This document shows positions 36,071 to 45,624 of a stretch of DNA of 64,000 nucleotides, piece after piece. The notes beneath the pieces were generated by a model. That model ran no database searches. It saw only the letters and a program-made list of their open reading frames with translations, and had not been told where the DNA came from. How positions within the stretch are numbered: the first letter of the stretch is position 1; each line of letters begins with the position of its first letter. Source of the stretch: JASHVB01 sp035508435 (GTDB taxonomy: Bacteria; Pseudomonadota; Alphaproteobacteria; Acetobacterales; Acetobacteraceae); assembly GCA_035508435.1 (NCBI GenBank), contig DATJNA010000067.1, positions 1 to 64,000 on the forward strand. The letters are read 5' to 3'. A program made the translations under genes and the position numbers.

Positions 36071-36146
36071 GGATTGCGCTCCTATCGGTCGCGCCCCTCA
36101 TACAGAGACATCCGCGTCCCTGCCAAGCAAAGCGAGCAACGCAGAC

Positions 36147-36183
36147 AAAAAAACTCTCCCCACCGTCTCGGCAAGGGAGAGTT
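36147..36183 (-). terminator. Intrinsic terminator of the HU gene
   Basis: On the minus strand AACTCTCCC pairs with GGGAGAGTT (plus 36175-36183 and 36152-36160) across a 14-base loop, followed by a T-run (AAAAAAA on plus from 36147). It lies between the HU stop at 36277 and the ahcY start, so it separates the two transcripts. Confidence 0.85.
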
Positions 36184-36276
36184 CGTGCCATCTATCTCAG
36201 TTGCCGATTGCGTCGCCTGTGCCGGTCCCCCGGCGTGCGGCGCGCGCGCCGGGGACGGCGAAAGCTCCGGCTGAGG

Positions 36277-36597
36277 TCAGACCCCTTCCTTCAGTTCCTT
36301 CGACGCGCGGAAGGCGATCTTCTTGCTCGCCTTGATCTTGATGGCTTCGCCGGTGGCCGGATTCCGCCCCATGCGCGCGGCCCGCTTGCGCACCTGCAGA
36401 ATGCCTAGCCCGGTCAGCCGGATGCGGTCGCCCTTCTTAAGGTGCCGGGTCGTCACCGCCACCATGTCGTTCAGCACCGCCTCGGCCTGCTTCTTTGCCA
36501 GGTCGTGCTTCTCCGCCAGGTCCGCGGCGATCTGCTTCAACGTGACGGTCGTCTGAGCGGCGGCCTTCTTGGCTGTCGTCGCTGCTTGCTTCGCCAT
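36277..36597 (-). CDS. HU family DNA-binding protein
   Basis: A 106-residue nucleoid protein. The HU/IHF fold is evident: TLKQIAADLAEKHDLAKKQA, KGDRIRLTGLGILQVRKRAA and the DNA-intercalating arm with GRNPATGEAIKIKASKKIAFR. An N-terminal Lys/Ala-rich stretch (AKQAATTAKKAAAQ) of about 14 residues precedes the fold, as in some alphaproteobacterial HU-like proteins. GAGGAAAG lies before the ATG at 36597. Ends at a strong terminator. Divergent from the DUF3574 gene. Confidence 0.93.
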   Translation of the reverse strand: MAKQAATTAKKAAAQTTVTLKQIAADLAEKHDLAKKQAEAVLNDMVAVTTRHLKKGDRIRLTGLGILQVRKRAARMGRNPATGEAIKIKASKKIAFRASKELKEGV

Positions 36598-36679
36598 GAC
36601 TTTCCTCGTTGGGTAGGAGTCGCAATTCGCGCACTTTGCCGAAATACGCTGGATTCGGGCAATATCCTTCGACGTTGTC

Positions 36680-37153
36680 ATGCAGCAATTGTCGTCCACC
36701 GCGGCATCGGCGCTACCATGGGTCCGCCGCCACCGCTGCCCGCCCGTTTGGGCGCTGGCCGTTGTTCTGGCGGCCTGTACCAGCCCGCCGCCACCAGTGC
36801 CGGCGGCGCAATGCTCTGCCAGCCAGGGCACGCCCATGACGGCCTACGTACTGTTCTTTGGCCGCAGCATCGGCAACCGCGCCGAGGTCGGCAACCGCGA
36901 CTGGAACGAATTCCTCGACCACGTGGTTACCCCAAATCTGTCAAGCGGTTACACGGTATTCGATGGCTCGGGCGCATGGTTGGATCCGGCAACTCAACGC
37001 ACCCTGCAGGAACGCACGAAAGTCCTGCTGGCGGTGCTGCCGGACACATCGGCCAGCGCCGCCGCCGTCGCGCGGATCAGGCAGAATTACCGGATTCGGT
37101 TCCACCAGAACTCCGTCGGAATGACGACGATGCCCGCCTGCGGCGCATTCTAA
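36680..37153 (+). CDS. DUF3574 lipoprotein
   Basis: A 157-residue protein. The signal region WALAVVLAACTSP carries a lipobox (LAAC), predicting an outer- or inner-membrane lipoprotein. The DUF3574 domain follows: TAYVLFFGRSIGNRAEVGNR, DHVVTPNLSSGYTVFDGSG and the C-terminal RIRQNYRIRFHQNSV. The function of this family is unknown. Divergent from the HU gene across about 80 bases. Confidence 0.85.
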   Translation: MQQLSSTAASALPWVRRHRCPPVWALAVVLAACTSPPPPVPAAQCSASQGTPMTAYVLFFGRSIGNRAEVGNRDWNEFLDHVVTPNLSSGYTVFDGSGAWLDPATQRTLQERTKVLLAVLPDTSASAAAVARIRQNYRIRFHQNSVGMTTMPACGAF

Positions 37154-37370
37154 CCGACCGCGACGATTCGGTTTTGCATTCCAGTTTCCCTGCGTTATTA
37201 TTCGTCCCATCACGTCATTGTGATTCCACGACAACGCCCCTATGATGCGTCGCCGGCGCGAAACACCTGTAGCGGAGAGCGATACGGTCGCGAACCGGCC
37301 GTGGCACCGGAAGCGCAAGAGGGCAGGACAGGCACTGCGTCACAACGAAAACGACTTCGGCGACCGCACG

Positions 37371-38843
37371 ATGGAGGGGCACATCGAACGGATCGATCCG
37401 GGCAACACCACGCCGCCAAAGCCGGCGGGGCTGCGGGACGAGCTGGCACGCATATCGGCGTGGGCGATCGGGATCGCCTTGACGCTGTTGCTGGCGTTCA
37501 CCTGGCTCGCGGTCGCGATCCCACGCCCGCCACCGGGAAATCCTGGCCCGTCACATGCCCCGTGGATCCTGGCCGGCGCCAGTACCGCCCTGCTGATCGC
37601 GCTCGCCTCCATGTTGTGGCGGCTCAGTCGGCTGGCGCGGCAGCGCGAAGTCGCCCTCGCCGATGATCGTGCCTCACTCGCGAATAAAACGGCGCAGCTC
37701 GAAGCCACGCTTGCGGGCATGAGTGACGGCATCATGATGATGGATGCCGACCTTCGCTTGCTCGCCTGGAACGACCGCTTCGCTGACTTTGCCGGCGTGC
37801 CACGCAACATCCTGAATGTCGGCGTCTCGCTCGAGGACATCCTGCGCGCACAGGCCGAGGCAGGCGAGTTCGGCCCGGTGGACGTGGAAGCCGAGGTCGA
37901 CCGCCGCATGGGCCTGCTGCAAACCGGCGGCGCCACCGGCACGATGCAGCGCCTCCGGCCCGGCGGCCGTGTGCTGGAACTGCGCCGCAATCCGCTCGCC
38001 GGCGGCGGGTTCGTAACCATGTATGCCGACGTGACCGCCCGCCAGCATGCGGAGCAACGCGCGCGCCAGGCCGAGAAGATGGCCGCCATCGGCCGCCTCA
38101 CCGCCGGCATCGTGCACGATTTCAACAATCTGCTGTCGACTGTCATCGGCAATGCCGAACTGTTGGACCGTGACATCGCCGCCGGCGGCACGCCGACACC
38201 GGAGCGGCGGGTTGCGCTGATCCTGCAATCCGCGGAGCGCGGCGCGGAACTGGTGCAGCGATTGCTCGCCTTCGCCCGCAAGCAGCCGCTGACGCCGGCC
38301 GCCGTCGATCTGAATGCGATCGTCCGCGGCATGCAGGAGCTGCTGCAGTCCACGGTCGGGCGCGCCGTGCGCCTGGGCACCAGCCTGGCCGACGAGCTGT
38401 GGCCGGCGTTGGTCGACCCGGTGCAGTTGGAGCATGTCATCCTGAACCTGGCGATCAACGCGCGCGACGCCATGCCCGACGGCGGCACGTTGACGATCGA
38501 CACCGCGAACCTGCGGCAGTCGGGGGAGGGCGACGCCGACGACCTGCCCCCCGGCGATTATGTTTCCCTCGCCGTGACCGACACCGGCATCGGCATGACC
38601 GAGGAGGTGCGCCGCAATGCCTTCGAGCCCTTCTTCACCACCAAGCCGGAGGGCGAAGGCACCGGCCTCGGGCTGAGCCAGGTCTATGGCCTCGCCAGCC
38701 AGTCGGGCGGCGGAGCGGAGATCGATAGCACGCTCGGGCGCGGCACCACCGTGCGCATCTTCCTGCCACGCGCCGACCTGCACGACGTGCAGGGCACCGG
38801 CGACAAGCGTTTGCCGGAGGCCGCCCGTGCGCCAGCGGGCTAG
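37371..38843 (+). CDS. Membrane-bound PAS sensor histidine kinase
   Basis: About 490 residues. Two hydrophobic segments (ISAWAIGIALTLLLAFTWLA and WILAGASTALLIALASM) flank a short outside loop, then a PAS-type domain (LEATLAGMSDGIMMMDADLR onward), an H-box GRLTAGIVHDFNNLLS with the phosphoacceptor His, and an HATPase domain with N-box HVILNLAINARDAMPDGG, VTDTGIGM, FEPFFTTKPEG and GTGLGLS. No receiver domain or adjacent response regulator gene is present, so it is an orphan. The ATG at 37371 is tentative; an ATG at 37242 in frame would add 43 basic residues, and neither has a clear ribosome site. Confidence 0.88.
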   Translation: MEGHIERIDPGNTTPPKPAGLRDELARISAWAIGIALTLLLAFTWLAVAIPRPPPGNPGPSHAPWILAGASTALLIALASMLWRLSRLARQREVALADDRASLANKTAQLEATLAGMSDGIMMMDADLRLLAWNDRFADFAGVPRNILNVGVSLEDILRAQAEAGEFGPVDVEAEVDRRMGLLQTGGATGTMQRLRPGGRVLELRRNPLAGGGFVTMYADVTARQHAEQRARQAEKMAAIGRLTAGIVHDFNNLLSTVIGNAELLDRDIAAGGTPTPERRVALILQSAERGAELVQRLLAFARKQPLTPAAVDLNAIVRGMQELLQSTVGRAVRLGTSLADELWPALVDPVQLEHVILNLAINARDAMPDGGTLTIDTANLRQSGEGDADDLPPGDYVSLAVTDTGIGMTEEVRRNAFEPFFTTKPEGEGTGLGLSQVYGLASQSGGGAEIDSTLGRGTTVRIFLPRADLHDVQGTGDKRLPEAARAPAG

Positions 38844-38912
38844 CCACCTGACCTGGCGGTTCGTCCGGCACCCCGGTGGCAGGATGGGCGCAAGTCTGCT
38901 TAGCATGACGGC

Positions 38913-40610
38913 ATGAGCACCGAGACCAAGCGCGGCCTTGCCCGCAACACCGCCAACTATGGCGACCGCGATTTCGCCCTCTATCTGCGCCGGTCCTTCG
39001 CCAAGTCCATGGGCTATTCCCAGGCAATGCTGGACCGCCCCGTGGTGGGCATCGTCGATACATCAAGCGACTACAACAACTGTCACCGCACGGTGCCCGA
39101 ACTCGTGGCAGCGGTGCAGCGTGGGGTGCTTGCCGCGGGCGGGCTGCCTTTGGCCTTCCCCACCGTCTCGCTGTGCGAACCGTCATTGTTCCCTTGCTCC
39201 ATGCACTACCGCAACCTCGCCGCGCTCGACACCGAGGCGATGTTGTTCGCCCAGCCGATGGACGCGGCAGTGCTGATCGGCGGCTGCGACAAGACGGTGC
39301 CGGCGCAATTGATGGCGGCGGCCTCGGCGGACGTGCCTTGTGTGCAGCTTGTCACCGGGCCGATGCTGGCGACGCCGTTCCAGGGGGAGCGCCTCTCCGC
39401 CTGCACCGACTGCCGCCGCTACTGGGCCGCCTATCGCGCCGGCCGCGTGACACGGGAACGCATCGGCGAGATCGAGGGGCGGCTGGCTACCACCGCCGGC
39501 ACCTGCGGCGTGATGGGTACCGCATCCACGATGGCGTGCCTGGCCGAGACGCTGGGCATGGTGCCGCTCGGCCATGGCTCGATCCCGGCGGTGCACGCCG
39601 ACCGGCTGCGCGCGGCCGAGGATGCCGGCGCGCTGGCGGTGCGCCTGATCGAGGCACCCGTCCGGCCGTCCGAAATCATAACGCCGGAATCCGTCGAGAA
39701 CGCGCTGCGCGTGCTGCTGGCGCTGGGCGGGTCCACCAACGCTTTGATCCACCTGACCGCGGTCGCCGGCCGGCGCGGCATCCGCGTGGACCTGGTGCGG
39801 CTGAACGAACTGTCCGACGCCACCCCGGTGCTGGTGGACCTCAAGCCCACCGGCGAGGGCTACATGGAGGATTTCCACGCCGCCGGCGGCATGCCCGCGC
39901 TGTTATGGGAACTGCGCGACCTGCTGCACCTCGGTTGCCGTGACGTGACCGGCGTGCCGCTGGCCAAGCGGCTGGTCGAACCGGTGTTTGTCGACCGCCG
40001 CTATATCCGCGCGCGGGCCGAGCCGATGTCGCCGGTGGGCGGGCTGGTGGCGTTGTTCGGCTCACTGGCCCCGCGCGGCGCCATTGTGAAGCGCTCCGCC
40101 GCCACCCCGGCCCTGTTCGAGATCGAAGCACGGGCCGTGGTATTCAACGGGTTGGAGGATCTGGCCAACCGGGTGGATGATCCGGCGCTCGACGTGACGG
40201 CGGACGATATCCTGGTGCTGAAGAACGCCGGCCCGCTGACGCCGGCAGGCATGCCCGAGGCCGGCTACCTGCCGATCCCTGCCAAATTGGCGCGGGCAGG
40301 CGTGAAGGACATGGTCCGCATGAGCGACTGCCGGATGTCCGGCACCGCGTTCGGCACCATTGTCCTGCACATCACGCCGGAGGCCGCGGCGGGCGGGCCG
40401 CTGGCGCTGGTTGAGAGCGGCGACCGTATCCGGATGTCGGTGGCGCGGCGGAGTTTGGACCTGCTGGTGGACGACGCGGTGCTGGCGCGGCGGCGTGCGG
40501 CGTGGCGCGCGCCGGAGAAGCCACGGCGCGGGTGGGACCGGATCGTGGCCGAGCAAGTGTTGCAGGCGGATGAGGGCTGCGATCTGGCGGTGATGCAGGC
40601 CGGCCGATAA
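38913..40610 (+). CDS. IlvD/Edd family dehydratase
   Basis: A 565-residue Fe-S dehydratase. Cluster-binding and catalytic regions are visible: IVDTSSDYNNCHRTVPEL, LIGGCDKTVPAQLMAAASAD and TAGTCGVMGTASTMACLAE, each with the conserved cysteine, plus LGGSTNALIHLTAVAGR and RMSDCRMSGTAFG. The pattern fits the sugar-acid (arabonate/xylonate/galactonate) dehydratase branch of the family rather than branched-chain IlvD, but this is inference. It starts 69 bases after the histidine kinase gene. Confidence 0.9.
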   Translation: MSTETKRGLARNTANYGDRDFALYLRRSFAKSMGYSQAMLDRPVVGIVDTSSDYNNCHRTVPELVAAVQRGVLAAGGLPLAFPTVSLCEPSLFPCSMHYRNLAALDTEAMLFAQPMDAAVLIGGCDKTVPAQLMAAASADVPCVQLVTGPMLATPFQGERLSACTDCRRYWAAYRAGRVTRERIGEIEGRLATTAGTCGVMGTASTMACLAETLGMVPLGHGSIPAVHADRLRAAEDAGALAVRLIEAPVRPSEIITPESVENALRVLLALGGSTNALIHLTAVAGRRGIRVDLVRLNELSDATPVLVDLKPTGEGYMEDFHAAGGMPALLWELRDLLHLGCRDVTGVPLAKRLVEPVFVDRRYIRARAEPMSPVGGLVALFGSLAPRGAIVKRSAATPALFEIEARAVVFNGLEDLANRVDDPALDVTADDILVLKNAGPLTPAGMPEAGYLPIPAKLARAGVKDMVRMSDCRMSGTAFGTIVLHITPEAAAGGPLALVESGDRIRMSVARRSLDLLVDDAVLARRRAAWRAPEKPRRGWDRIVAEQVLQADEGCDLAVMQAGR

Positions 40611-41075
40611 GGTTCTGCCACCAACGTCGCGCCGCGCACGGCGATGAGCCAGGAACAGCAGTACCTCGCACGGGCGCGCTACTCCCAATCGGCATCGGTT
40701 GGCAAACGATACGATTTGCCGGCCTCACGCGACGGCCGGCTCACCTAGGCGTCGGCGGCTGCGGGACTGACGCACAGCACCGGATCGCGGTCTGTCGATG
40801 CAACGGCCGCATGTTGCCAATCGAGGTCAGGCCATTCGGGCATCACCACTTGCCAGCCTTGTCCGGTTCGAACCTAGTGCATCCGCCGGCCGGCCGCGTC
40901 CCAGTCTTCGCGATGACGGCGTGTGATGCCGCCATGAACGTGGCACTGTGTGTTGCACACCGGGCACAGCTTCCCGGATTCCTGCCTCAGCCGCATCGGC
41001 ACGGCAAGCGGACGTTGACGCCGGCAATGACGATCAGATAAAGAACGAACCAAGAACAATGGGGAGTCGAGAACT
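40611..41075. other. Intergenic stretch with one inverted repeat
   Basis: 465 bases. GCCGGCC (40718-40724) pairs with GGCCGGC (40734-40740) across a 9-base loop, 108 bases after the dehydratase stop, without a T-run. A small minus-strand cysteine-rich frame (40874-40996) is described separately. Confidence 0.5.
40874..40996 (-). CDS. Possible 40-residue Cys/His-rich small protein
   Basis: A 40-codon frame encoding GKLCPVCNTQCHVHGG with three cysteines and two histidines in close order, which could bind zinc, followed by a basic tail. There is no convincing ribosome site before the ATG at 40996, and no family was recognised. Translation is uncertain. Confidence 0.22.
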   Translation of the reverse strand: MRLRQESGKLCPVCNTQCHVHGGITRRHREDWDAAGRRMH

Positions 41076-41435
41076 ATGGCGACCTGGTTGTCCCGCCGTC
41101 GAGTTGCGGCATCGATGACAGAACAAATGCGTCACGGACCGATCATGGGTCACCCATGGTCAGCCGACGATGTCATGATGGTGATCGGTTGGATCGTGAT
41201 CCTGCCGCATGCAGCCACGAGGTTCGAGCATGAAATTCTTGTGCCGCCTGTCGCCAGCCTCACCGGCGGAGGCGCCTTTCTCATCGCCGCGGCCGCGACC
41301 CTGATGGAACTGACGTTCGGCGCACTGTTGGCGCGGGCGCTTGGCACGACCGCGCGCAAGATGCTGCCGAGCATAGTGTGCCTCTGGCGGACGCGTCGCA
41401 TCGGACCGCTTCGATTGCAATCTTGCGAAGATTAG
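41076..41435 (+). CDS. Possible small membrane protein
   Basis: A 119-residue frame with two hydrophobic stretches (VMMVIGWIVILPHAA and FLIAAAATLMELTFGALLARAL) and GGGGAGT about 9 bases before the ATG. No family was recognised and the C-terminal 25 residues have unusual composition. It may be a real two-span protein or chance. Confidence 0.35.
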   Translation: MATWLSRRRVAASMTEQMRHGPIMGHPWSADDVMMVIGWIVILPHAATRFEHEILVPPVASLTGGGAFLIAAAATLMELTFGALLARALGTTARKMLPSIVCLWRTRRIGPLRLQSCED

Positions 41436-41495
41436 GTCCCGGCGTGCGCCCGGCGTTGCTCCGACCTCCGCCGTCAAGACAAGCCTTTTGCAGGT

Positions 41496-41678
41496 TTGAA
41501 CAAGCAATTGACGGCGCCCTGCTTCGAGCCCCAATGCGGCAACCGACGAGCACAGGCGATGCAGGCGCGCCTCGGAGCAAACCTCCCCTATTTCGTGGTG
41601 GCGCCGCCCAATCGGCTGGCCTCCGTGACACCGGCCGGGCAGTTGCTGGCCGCGATGCGAGGCCGTTGTTACACATGA
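41496..41678 (+). pseudogene. Possible LysR-type regulator fragment
   Basis: The stretch RAQAMQARLGANLPYFVV then NRLASVTPAGQLLAAM resembles the end of a LysR winged helix (AxE-x-x-LG-x-x-LF ... R-x-x-LTPAG-x-x-LL), with an extra proline in the LF position. It is preceded and followed by unrelated sequence and has no full helix-turn-helix. A degraded remnant is possible; confirmation needs a profile search. Confidence 0.25.
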
Positions 41679-41754
41679 CGGAATTTTCCCGCGGCCTTTT
41701 GCTTGGTCGTCTGCCTGGTGAATCGCGCGTCCGGATATGCGTGCGGGTACGGCC

Positions 41755-42726
41755 CTAGGGCGACCAAACGAATTCCGGTGCATTCCCGGCCTGGATCAGT
41801 ACTGTTCCGAGCGACTTCAGTTGCTCCATCGCGGCAAACGGGGGTTGGTTGCCACCCGGTGTCCAGCACGTCTCCACTGCATTCAGCAGGGCAGTTAACG
41901 CCTGGCTGAACGCGCGCGAGGGGTTCGGGCTCGTGGTGGACCGGGTAAATCCATAAACCGTGGGAAACTGGATCTCGGGACCGATAAAGGCCCAGTGCCC
42001 GGCAGCATTCTTCTGCAGCGCTCGACCCTCGTAGACCTGCTTGAAGACATAATAGTGGGCAAACTGCTCGCCGTCCGTCACGTCGTCGGGGGGCTGGTCG
42101 GGATCACCTCCGGTACCCTCACCTTCGCGCTTGATTCGCGCAACGGCAGCCTGCGCATCTGCCACCGAGGTGATCCGGCCACCCGGCGGGTCAGAAATGT
42201 TGGTGTGAAAATCGTTGACCTCAGTGATGGTGATGAAGGGCGCATTCGCCTCGATGGGCGGCTTCACCGTCTCGAAGCCCGCCGCGATCGTGTCATAAAA
42301 TGCGCCAATCGTCTGAGGGCGCGCCGCCAGGGCCACGCCGACGGGGCGGAACTCCGGCTTTTCTATCTCCATGAATACGGCAACCTGGGCGGGTGACAGC
42401 GGGCGCAAATCGACGGCGTGTTTCAGGTGGATGCCACCCGGCAGCGTGTGGGTCGGGTAGCGGGGAATGAACGCCGCGTTGTTGACGGCCGGCTGGCCAC
42501 CGATGGCGGTCAGCATGTTGCCGGCCAGCGCGAAGTGATTCATCTCCTGGATGACGAGGTTCGTGAGAGTACCCGCAAAGTTGGCCGGATCCACGTCGAT
42601 GGACCACTGCGCGCAGAGATAGGGAGGGATGGTCGAGAACTCGAGCTGCATCGCCGTCTGAAGAGCCTCCTGCAAGTCCCCGAGTGTGCGGATACCCTCG
42701 GCAATATGCTGAGCGATGGATTTCAT
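41755..42726 (-). CDS. VioB-type ferritin-like protein
   Basis: A 323-residue protein with the ferritin-like domain found in VioB/RebD (iminophenyl-pyruvate dimer synthases) and many stand-alone homologues. The four-helix iron site is suggested by LQTAMQLEFSTIPPYLCAQW and VIQEMNHFALAGNMLTAIGG, carrying Glu and ExxH residues. It then has a FHTNISDPPGG loop and a region HYYVFKQVYEGRALQ. It lacks the large N-terminal catalytic portion of VioB, and no indole-pigment genes are present, so its reaction is unknown. GGGGGGAA precedes the ATG at 42726. Confidence 0.87.
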   Translation of the reverse strand: MKSIAQHIAEGIRTLGDLQEALQTAMQLEFSTIPPYLCAQWSIDVDPANFAGTLTNLVIQEMNHFALAGNMLTAIGGQPAVNNAAFIPRYPTHTLPGGIHLKHAVDLRPLSPAQVAVFMEIEKPEFRPVGVALAARPQTIGAFYDTIAAGFETVKPPIEANAPFITITEVNDFHTNISDPPGGRITSVADAQAAVARIKREGEGTGGDPDQPPDDVTDGEQFAHYYVFKQVYEGRALQKNAAGHWAFIGPEIQFPTVYGFTRSTTSPNPSRAFSQALTALLNAVETCWTPGGNQPPFAAMEQLKSLGTVLIQAGNAPEFVWSP

Positions 42727-43056
42727 CCGGATTCCCCCCGCAGTGGTGTCGCGCGCCAGGCCGACCACCCGACCATCCTACCAGCAGGATGCGCCGCGCA
42801 CTACGGGAATACATCAAACCAGACTCTGTTCACCATGCCGCCGGCACGATCCTCGCCATAGCGCCACGCGGCACGTCGTGGCCGATGTCGCTGTGCCTTT
42901 GACTGCCGCGATGGCGCGCCACCTCAACTTTGATAGAGGCGTGAACTCGCCGAATGCACGTTCGATAATCGCTGAACGAGCCAAGGCTGTTCTTCCCGAT
43001 GTGATCGCGCACCGCAGGCTGACAGCGTCATCGCGACAATGCGGGGAATGCACGCC

Positions 43057-43602
43057 TCAGCGGTAAGCCAGCTCATCTGAGCGCAGGCCCATCGCAGCGA
43101 GTGTCTCCTGATTGAGATCGCCATTCGGCTGCAAGCCACGGTTCTGCTGGAACTGCTGGATGGCGACCTGGGTGCTCTGGCCCCAAATACCGTCGATGCT
43201 GCCCGAATAGAAACCGAGGTCATGCAAACGTGCCTGGATCGCCCGCACCGAGGAGCTGCGCAGCGTGTTAGGCATAGGCTGTGGCGGCGTGGAGACCAAC
43301 TGCACACCAAGGAGGGCGCTCGTGTCGAGGCCCAACGCGACCGCGGTCGCCTGATTGAGTTGGCCGGTCGCCTGGAGCTGCCGGGAAGCCTGGAAGCGCT
43401 GCAACGCGGCCTCGCTGTCCGGCCCCCACTCACCGTCCACGGCGCCGCCATATGCGCCGGCGGCGCGGAGGTGATCCTGTACGGCCTGAACGCCAACCGG
43501 AGGCACTGGCTGAACGAACGTGAGTGGAGGCGGCGTCGTCTGGCCGAACGCCGCTGCCGAAGCGAGGAGCCAGACGGACGAGCAAAGTAACAGCCGTTTC
43601 AT
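43057..43602 (-). CDS. Exported protein with two peptidoglycan-binding domains
   Basis: A 181-residue protein starting MKRLLLCSSVWLLASAAAFG, a Sec signal peptide. It has two PG_binding_1 repeats: VQAVQDHLRAAGAYGGAVDG then WGPDSEAALQRFQASRQL, and IQARLHDLGFYSGSIDGIWG then QSTQVAIQQFQQNRGLQ. It probably sits in the periplasm bound to the cell wall; there is no attached catalytic domain. The ATG at 43602 is preferred to 43614 because it begins the signal peptide cleanly. Confidence 0.88.
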   Translation of the reverse strand: MKRLLLCSSVWLLASAAAFGQTTPPPLTFVQPVPPVGVQAVQDHLRAAGAYGGAVDGEWGPDSEAALQRFQASRQLQATGQLNQATAVALGLDTSALLGVQLVSTPPQPMPNTLRSSSVRAIQARLHDLGFYSGSIDGIWGQSTQVAIQQFQQNRGLQPNGDLNQETLAAMGLRSDELAYR

Positions 43603-43868
43603 GTCGCGCACCATGCGTTGCGGGTAACCACAACGCGCGACCAGTACATTCCGTTTGATGACAAGTTCCGGCGCCCGTCAGGGCTGCGCCGTACCAAATG
43701 CTCGACGCCCAGCGCACCCTCATCACGCCCCTCAGGGCCGCAGTGCGTGCCCGCCGTTCCACGGCTTCCTGCGCCGCATCCACCGGCCCCAGGGTCGCGA
43801 CGGAGCCAGCCCGTAGGCGCGCAACCAACCTGCCGGTGCTGGACCAACCGCCCCCTTCCCGTTACACG

Positions 43869-45356
43869 ATGACGCCGATGCGACGAAAGCTCTTGCCCTC
43901 GGCGGCCATTGCATTGGCAATGGTCGCAGGATCCGTTGCCCCGGCGGCTGCGCCGGCCAGTGGCAACACCGCAGAATCGAATACCCAGGCCGCACCGGCC
44001 TATCCGCTAAGGGTCAGTGCCGACCATCGCTATCTCGTCGACAGCAACGGTGTCCCGTTCCTGATCGTTGGCGATTCTCCGCAGACTCTGACGGTCAACG
44101 CGTCGCCGGCCGATGCAGCCAGTTATATGGCAGATCGCAAACGCTATGGCATCAATTCACTCTGGATCAATCTACTTTGCAATTGGCCCAAGATCTGCCG
44201 GGAGAATGGCGCGACCTTTGATGGGATCAACCCGTTTCTTTCCGAGGACGATCTATCGACGCCAAACCCGAAATATTTTTCCCGCGTCGACGAGATCATC
44301 CGGCTGGCGGCCGCCAGCGAAATGGCGGTCTTCCTCGACCCGATCGAGACGAGTGGCTGGCTCGGCGTTCTCCGTGCCAATGGCCTCGACAAGGCCTTCG
44401 CCTATGGGCGGTTCCTCGGCAGTCGTTACAAGGGTTTCCCAAATATCATTTGGATGAGCGGCAACGATTTTCAGACCTGGCGTAACACAAACGATGACGC
44501 ATTGGCCCAGGCAGTCGCGCGCGGGATCCGCAGCGCCGATCCGATGCATCTGCAGACCGTAGAACTGAACTACCTCACCAGCGGATCACTCGATGATCCC
44601 TCATGGGCGCCCCTCATCGATCTCGATGCGGCATACACCTACTTTCCTACCTATGCCCAGGTTCTGACCGAGTATAATCGCCCACACTATAAGCCGGTCT
44701 TTATGGTCGAGGCAGCCTACGAGTTCGAGCATATACCAGGAACCGACGGCGGCGCAACCAGGAACCTGCGAAAGCAAGAATATTGGAGCATGTTGAGCGG
44801 TGCAGCGGGACAACTTTACGGCAGTGCGGTCACCTGGCGTCTGCAGGCCGGATGGCAGTCACGCCTCGACACGCCCGGCGCACTGCAGCTTCGTTACTTA
44901 AAAGACCTGTTCTTGCCGCGCAAATGGTATGAACTTGTCCCCGATCAGAGCCACACGACCCTCATATCAGGCTACGGGTCGATGTCAGAGCGGACCGGGA
45001 AATTTGCCGCCTACATGGGATCCGGCCCCAGACATGGCTTTCGATGGTTCGAGTTCATCAAGAATCATACCGGCTGGGGATCTGTAACGTGGAACGATTT
45101 CGCACCTGCCGCCGCGACGCCAGACGGGACCCTGCTCATCGCCTACATGCCGTCAATACGACCGCTGGTCGTGGACATGTCCAAACTCCGCGGCCCCGTT
45201 CAAGCCCGTTGGTACGATCCCACGGCTGGCAGCTATCATGACGCAGCGGGGTCGCCCTTCGCCGCCACGGCTACACAGGAGTTCGATCCGCCGGGGAAGA
45301 ACGCCGAAGGTAACGGCGATTGGATATTGCTTCTGGAAAGCCTGTCAGATCACTGA
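43869..45356 (+). CDS. Secreted apiosidase-like glycoside hydrolase (DUF4038)
   Basis: About 495 residues. A Sec signal (LLPSAAIALAMVAGSVAPAAA) predicts export. The catalytic TIM barrel has the DUF4038 signature: FLIVGDSPQTLTVNASPADA, YGINSLWINLLCNWP, PNIIWMSGNDFQTW and KPVFMVEAAYEFEH, the last carrying a probable catalytic Glu. A C-terminal segment with VQARWYDPTAGSYHDA resembles the putative collagen-binding/sandwich domain of the same family. Members cleave apiose- or other plant-cell-wall glycosides; substrate unconfirmed. The ATG at 43869 is chosen because the signal peptide begins there; the longer frame upstream is not signal-like. Confidence 0.9.
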   Translation: MTPMRRKLLPSAAIALAMVAGSVAPAAAPASGNTAESNTQAAPAYPLRVSADHRYLVDSNGVPFLIVGDSPQTLTVNASPADAASYMADRKRYGINSLWINLLCNWPKICRENGATFDGINPFLSEDDLSTPNPKYFSRVDEIIRLAAASEMAVFLDPIETSGWLGVLRANGLDKAFAYGRFLGSRYKGFPNIIWMSGNDFQTWRNTNDDALAQAVARGIRSADPMHLQTVELNYLTSGSLDDPSWAPLIDLDAAYTYFPTYAQVLTEYNRPHYKPVFMVEAAYEFEHIPGTDGGATRNLRKQEYWSMLSGAAGQLYGSAVTWRLQAGWQSRLDTPGALQLRYLKDLFLPRKWYELVPDQSHTTLISGYGSMSERTGKFAAYMGSGPRHGFRWFEFIKNHTGWGSVTWNDFAPAAATPDGTLLIAYMPSIRPLVVDMSKLRGPVQARWYDPTAGSYHDAAGSPFAATATQEFDPPGKNAEGNGDWILLLESLSDH

Positions 45357-45624
45357 CGGACCATTCGCACCGTGATCAGACAATGCCATCTGGCGATACT
45401 CCTGAATGAGAGTTCCCCGCGCTCTCCGCGCAAGGTATCGGGTCCCGAGTCGACCAGGCTGCCGAAACTGCCGTCCAAACCTGCCTCCGGGTCTGTCCGC
45501 TCGGGGATCGTTATAGGGATATTCGGCAGCCGCCGGTTTGATGAGCACTGGGGATGCCTCGGCGCCGAACGGCCCGCCAGACTGCACCGGGAATGCGCAA
45601 GGACCACGGATCGGAGGAGGCGAC
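45357..45624. other. Intergenic region upstream of ABC importer
   Basis: 268 bases, probably containing the promoter of the 45625-51145 operon. An AT-richer patch CGTTATAGGGATATTCGG lies near 45509. No gene is evident. Confidence 0.5.

Noticed and set aside
36071..36146. Possible SAH or SAM riboswitch upstream of ahcY
   Set aside because: Only about 75 bases remain between the HU terminator and the gene, and no riboswitch core sequence or pairing was recognisable.
41160..41783. 207-codon minus-strand frame
   Set aside because: Unnatural composition, antisense to another weak frame, no motif and no ribosome site.
42769..43056. Possible transposase fragment between the ferritin-like and peptidoglycan-binding genes
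   Set aside because: Short frames loosely resemble transposase tails but lack DDE residues, terminal repeats or target duplications.
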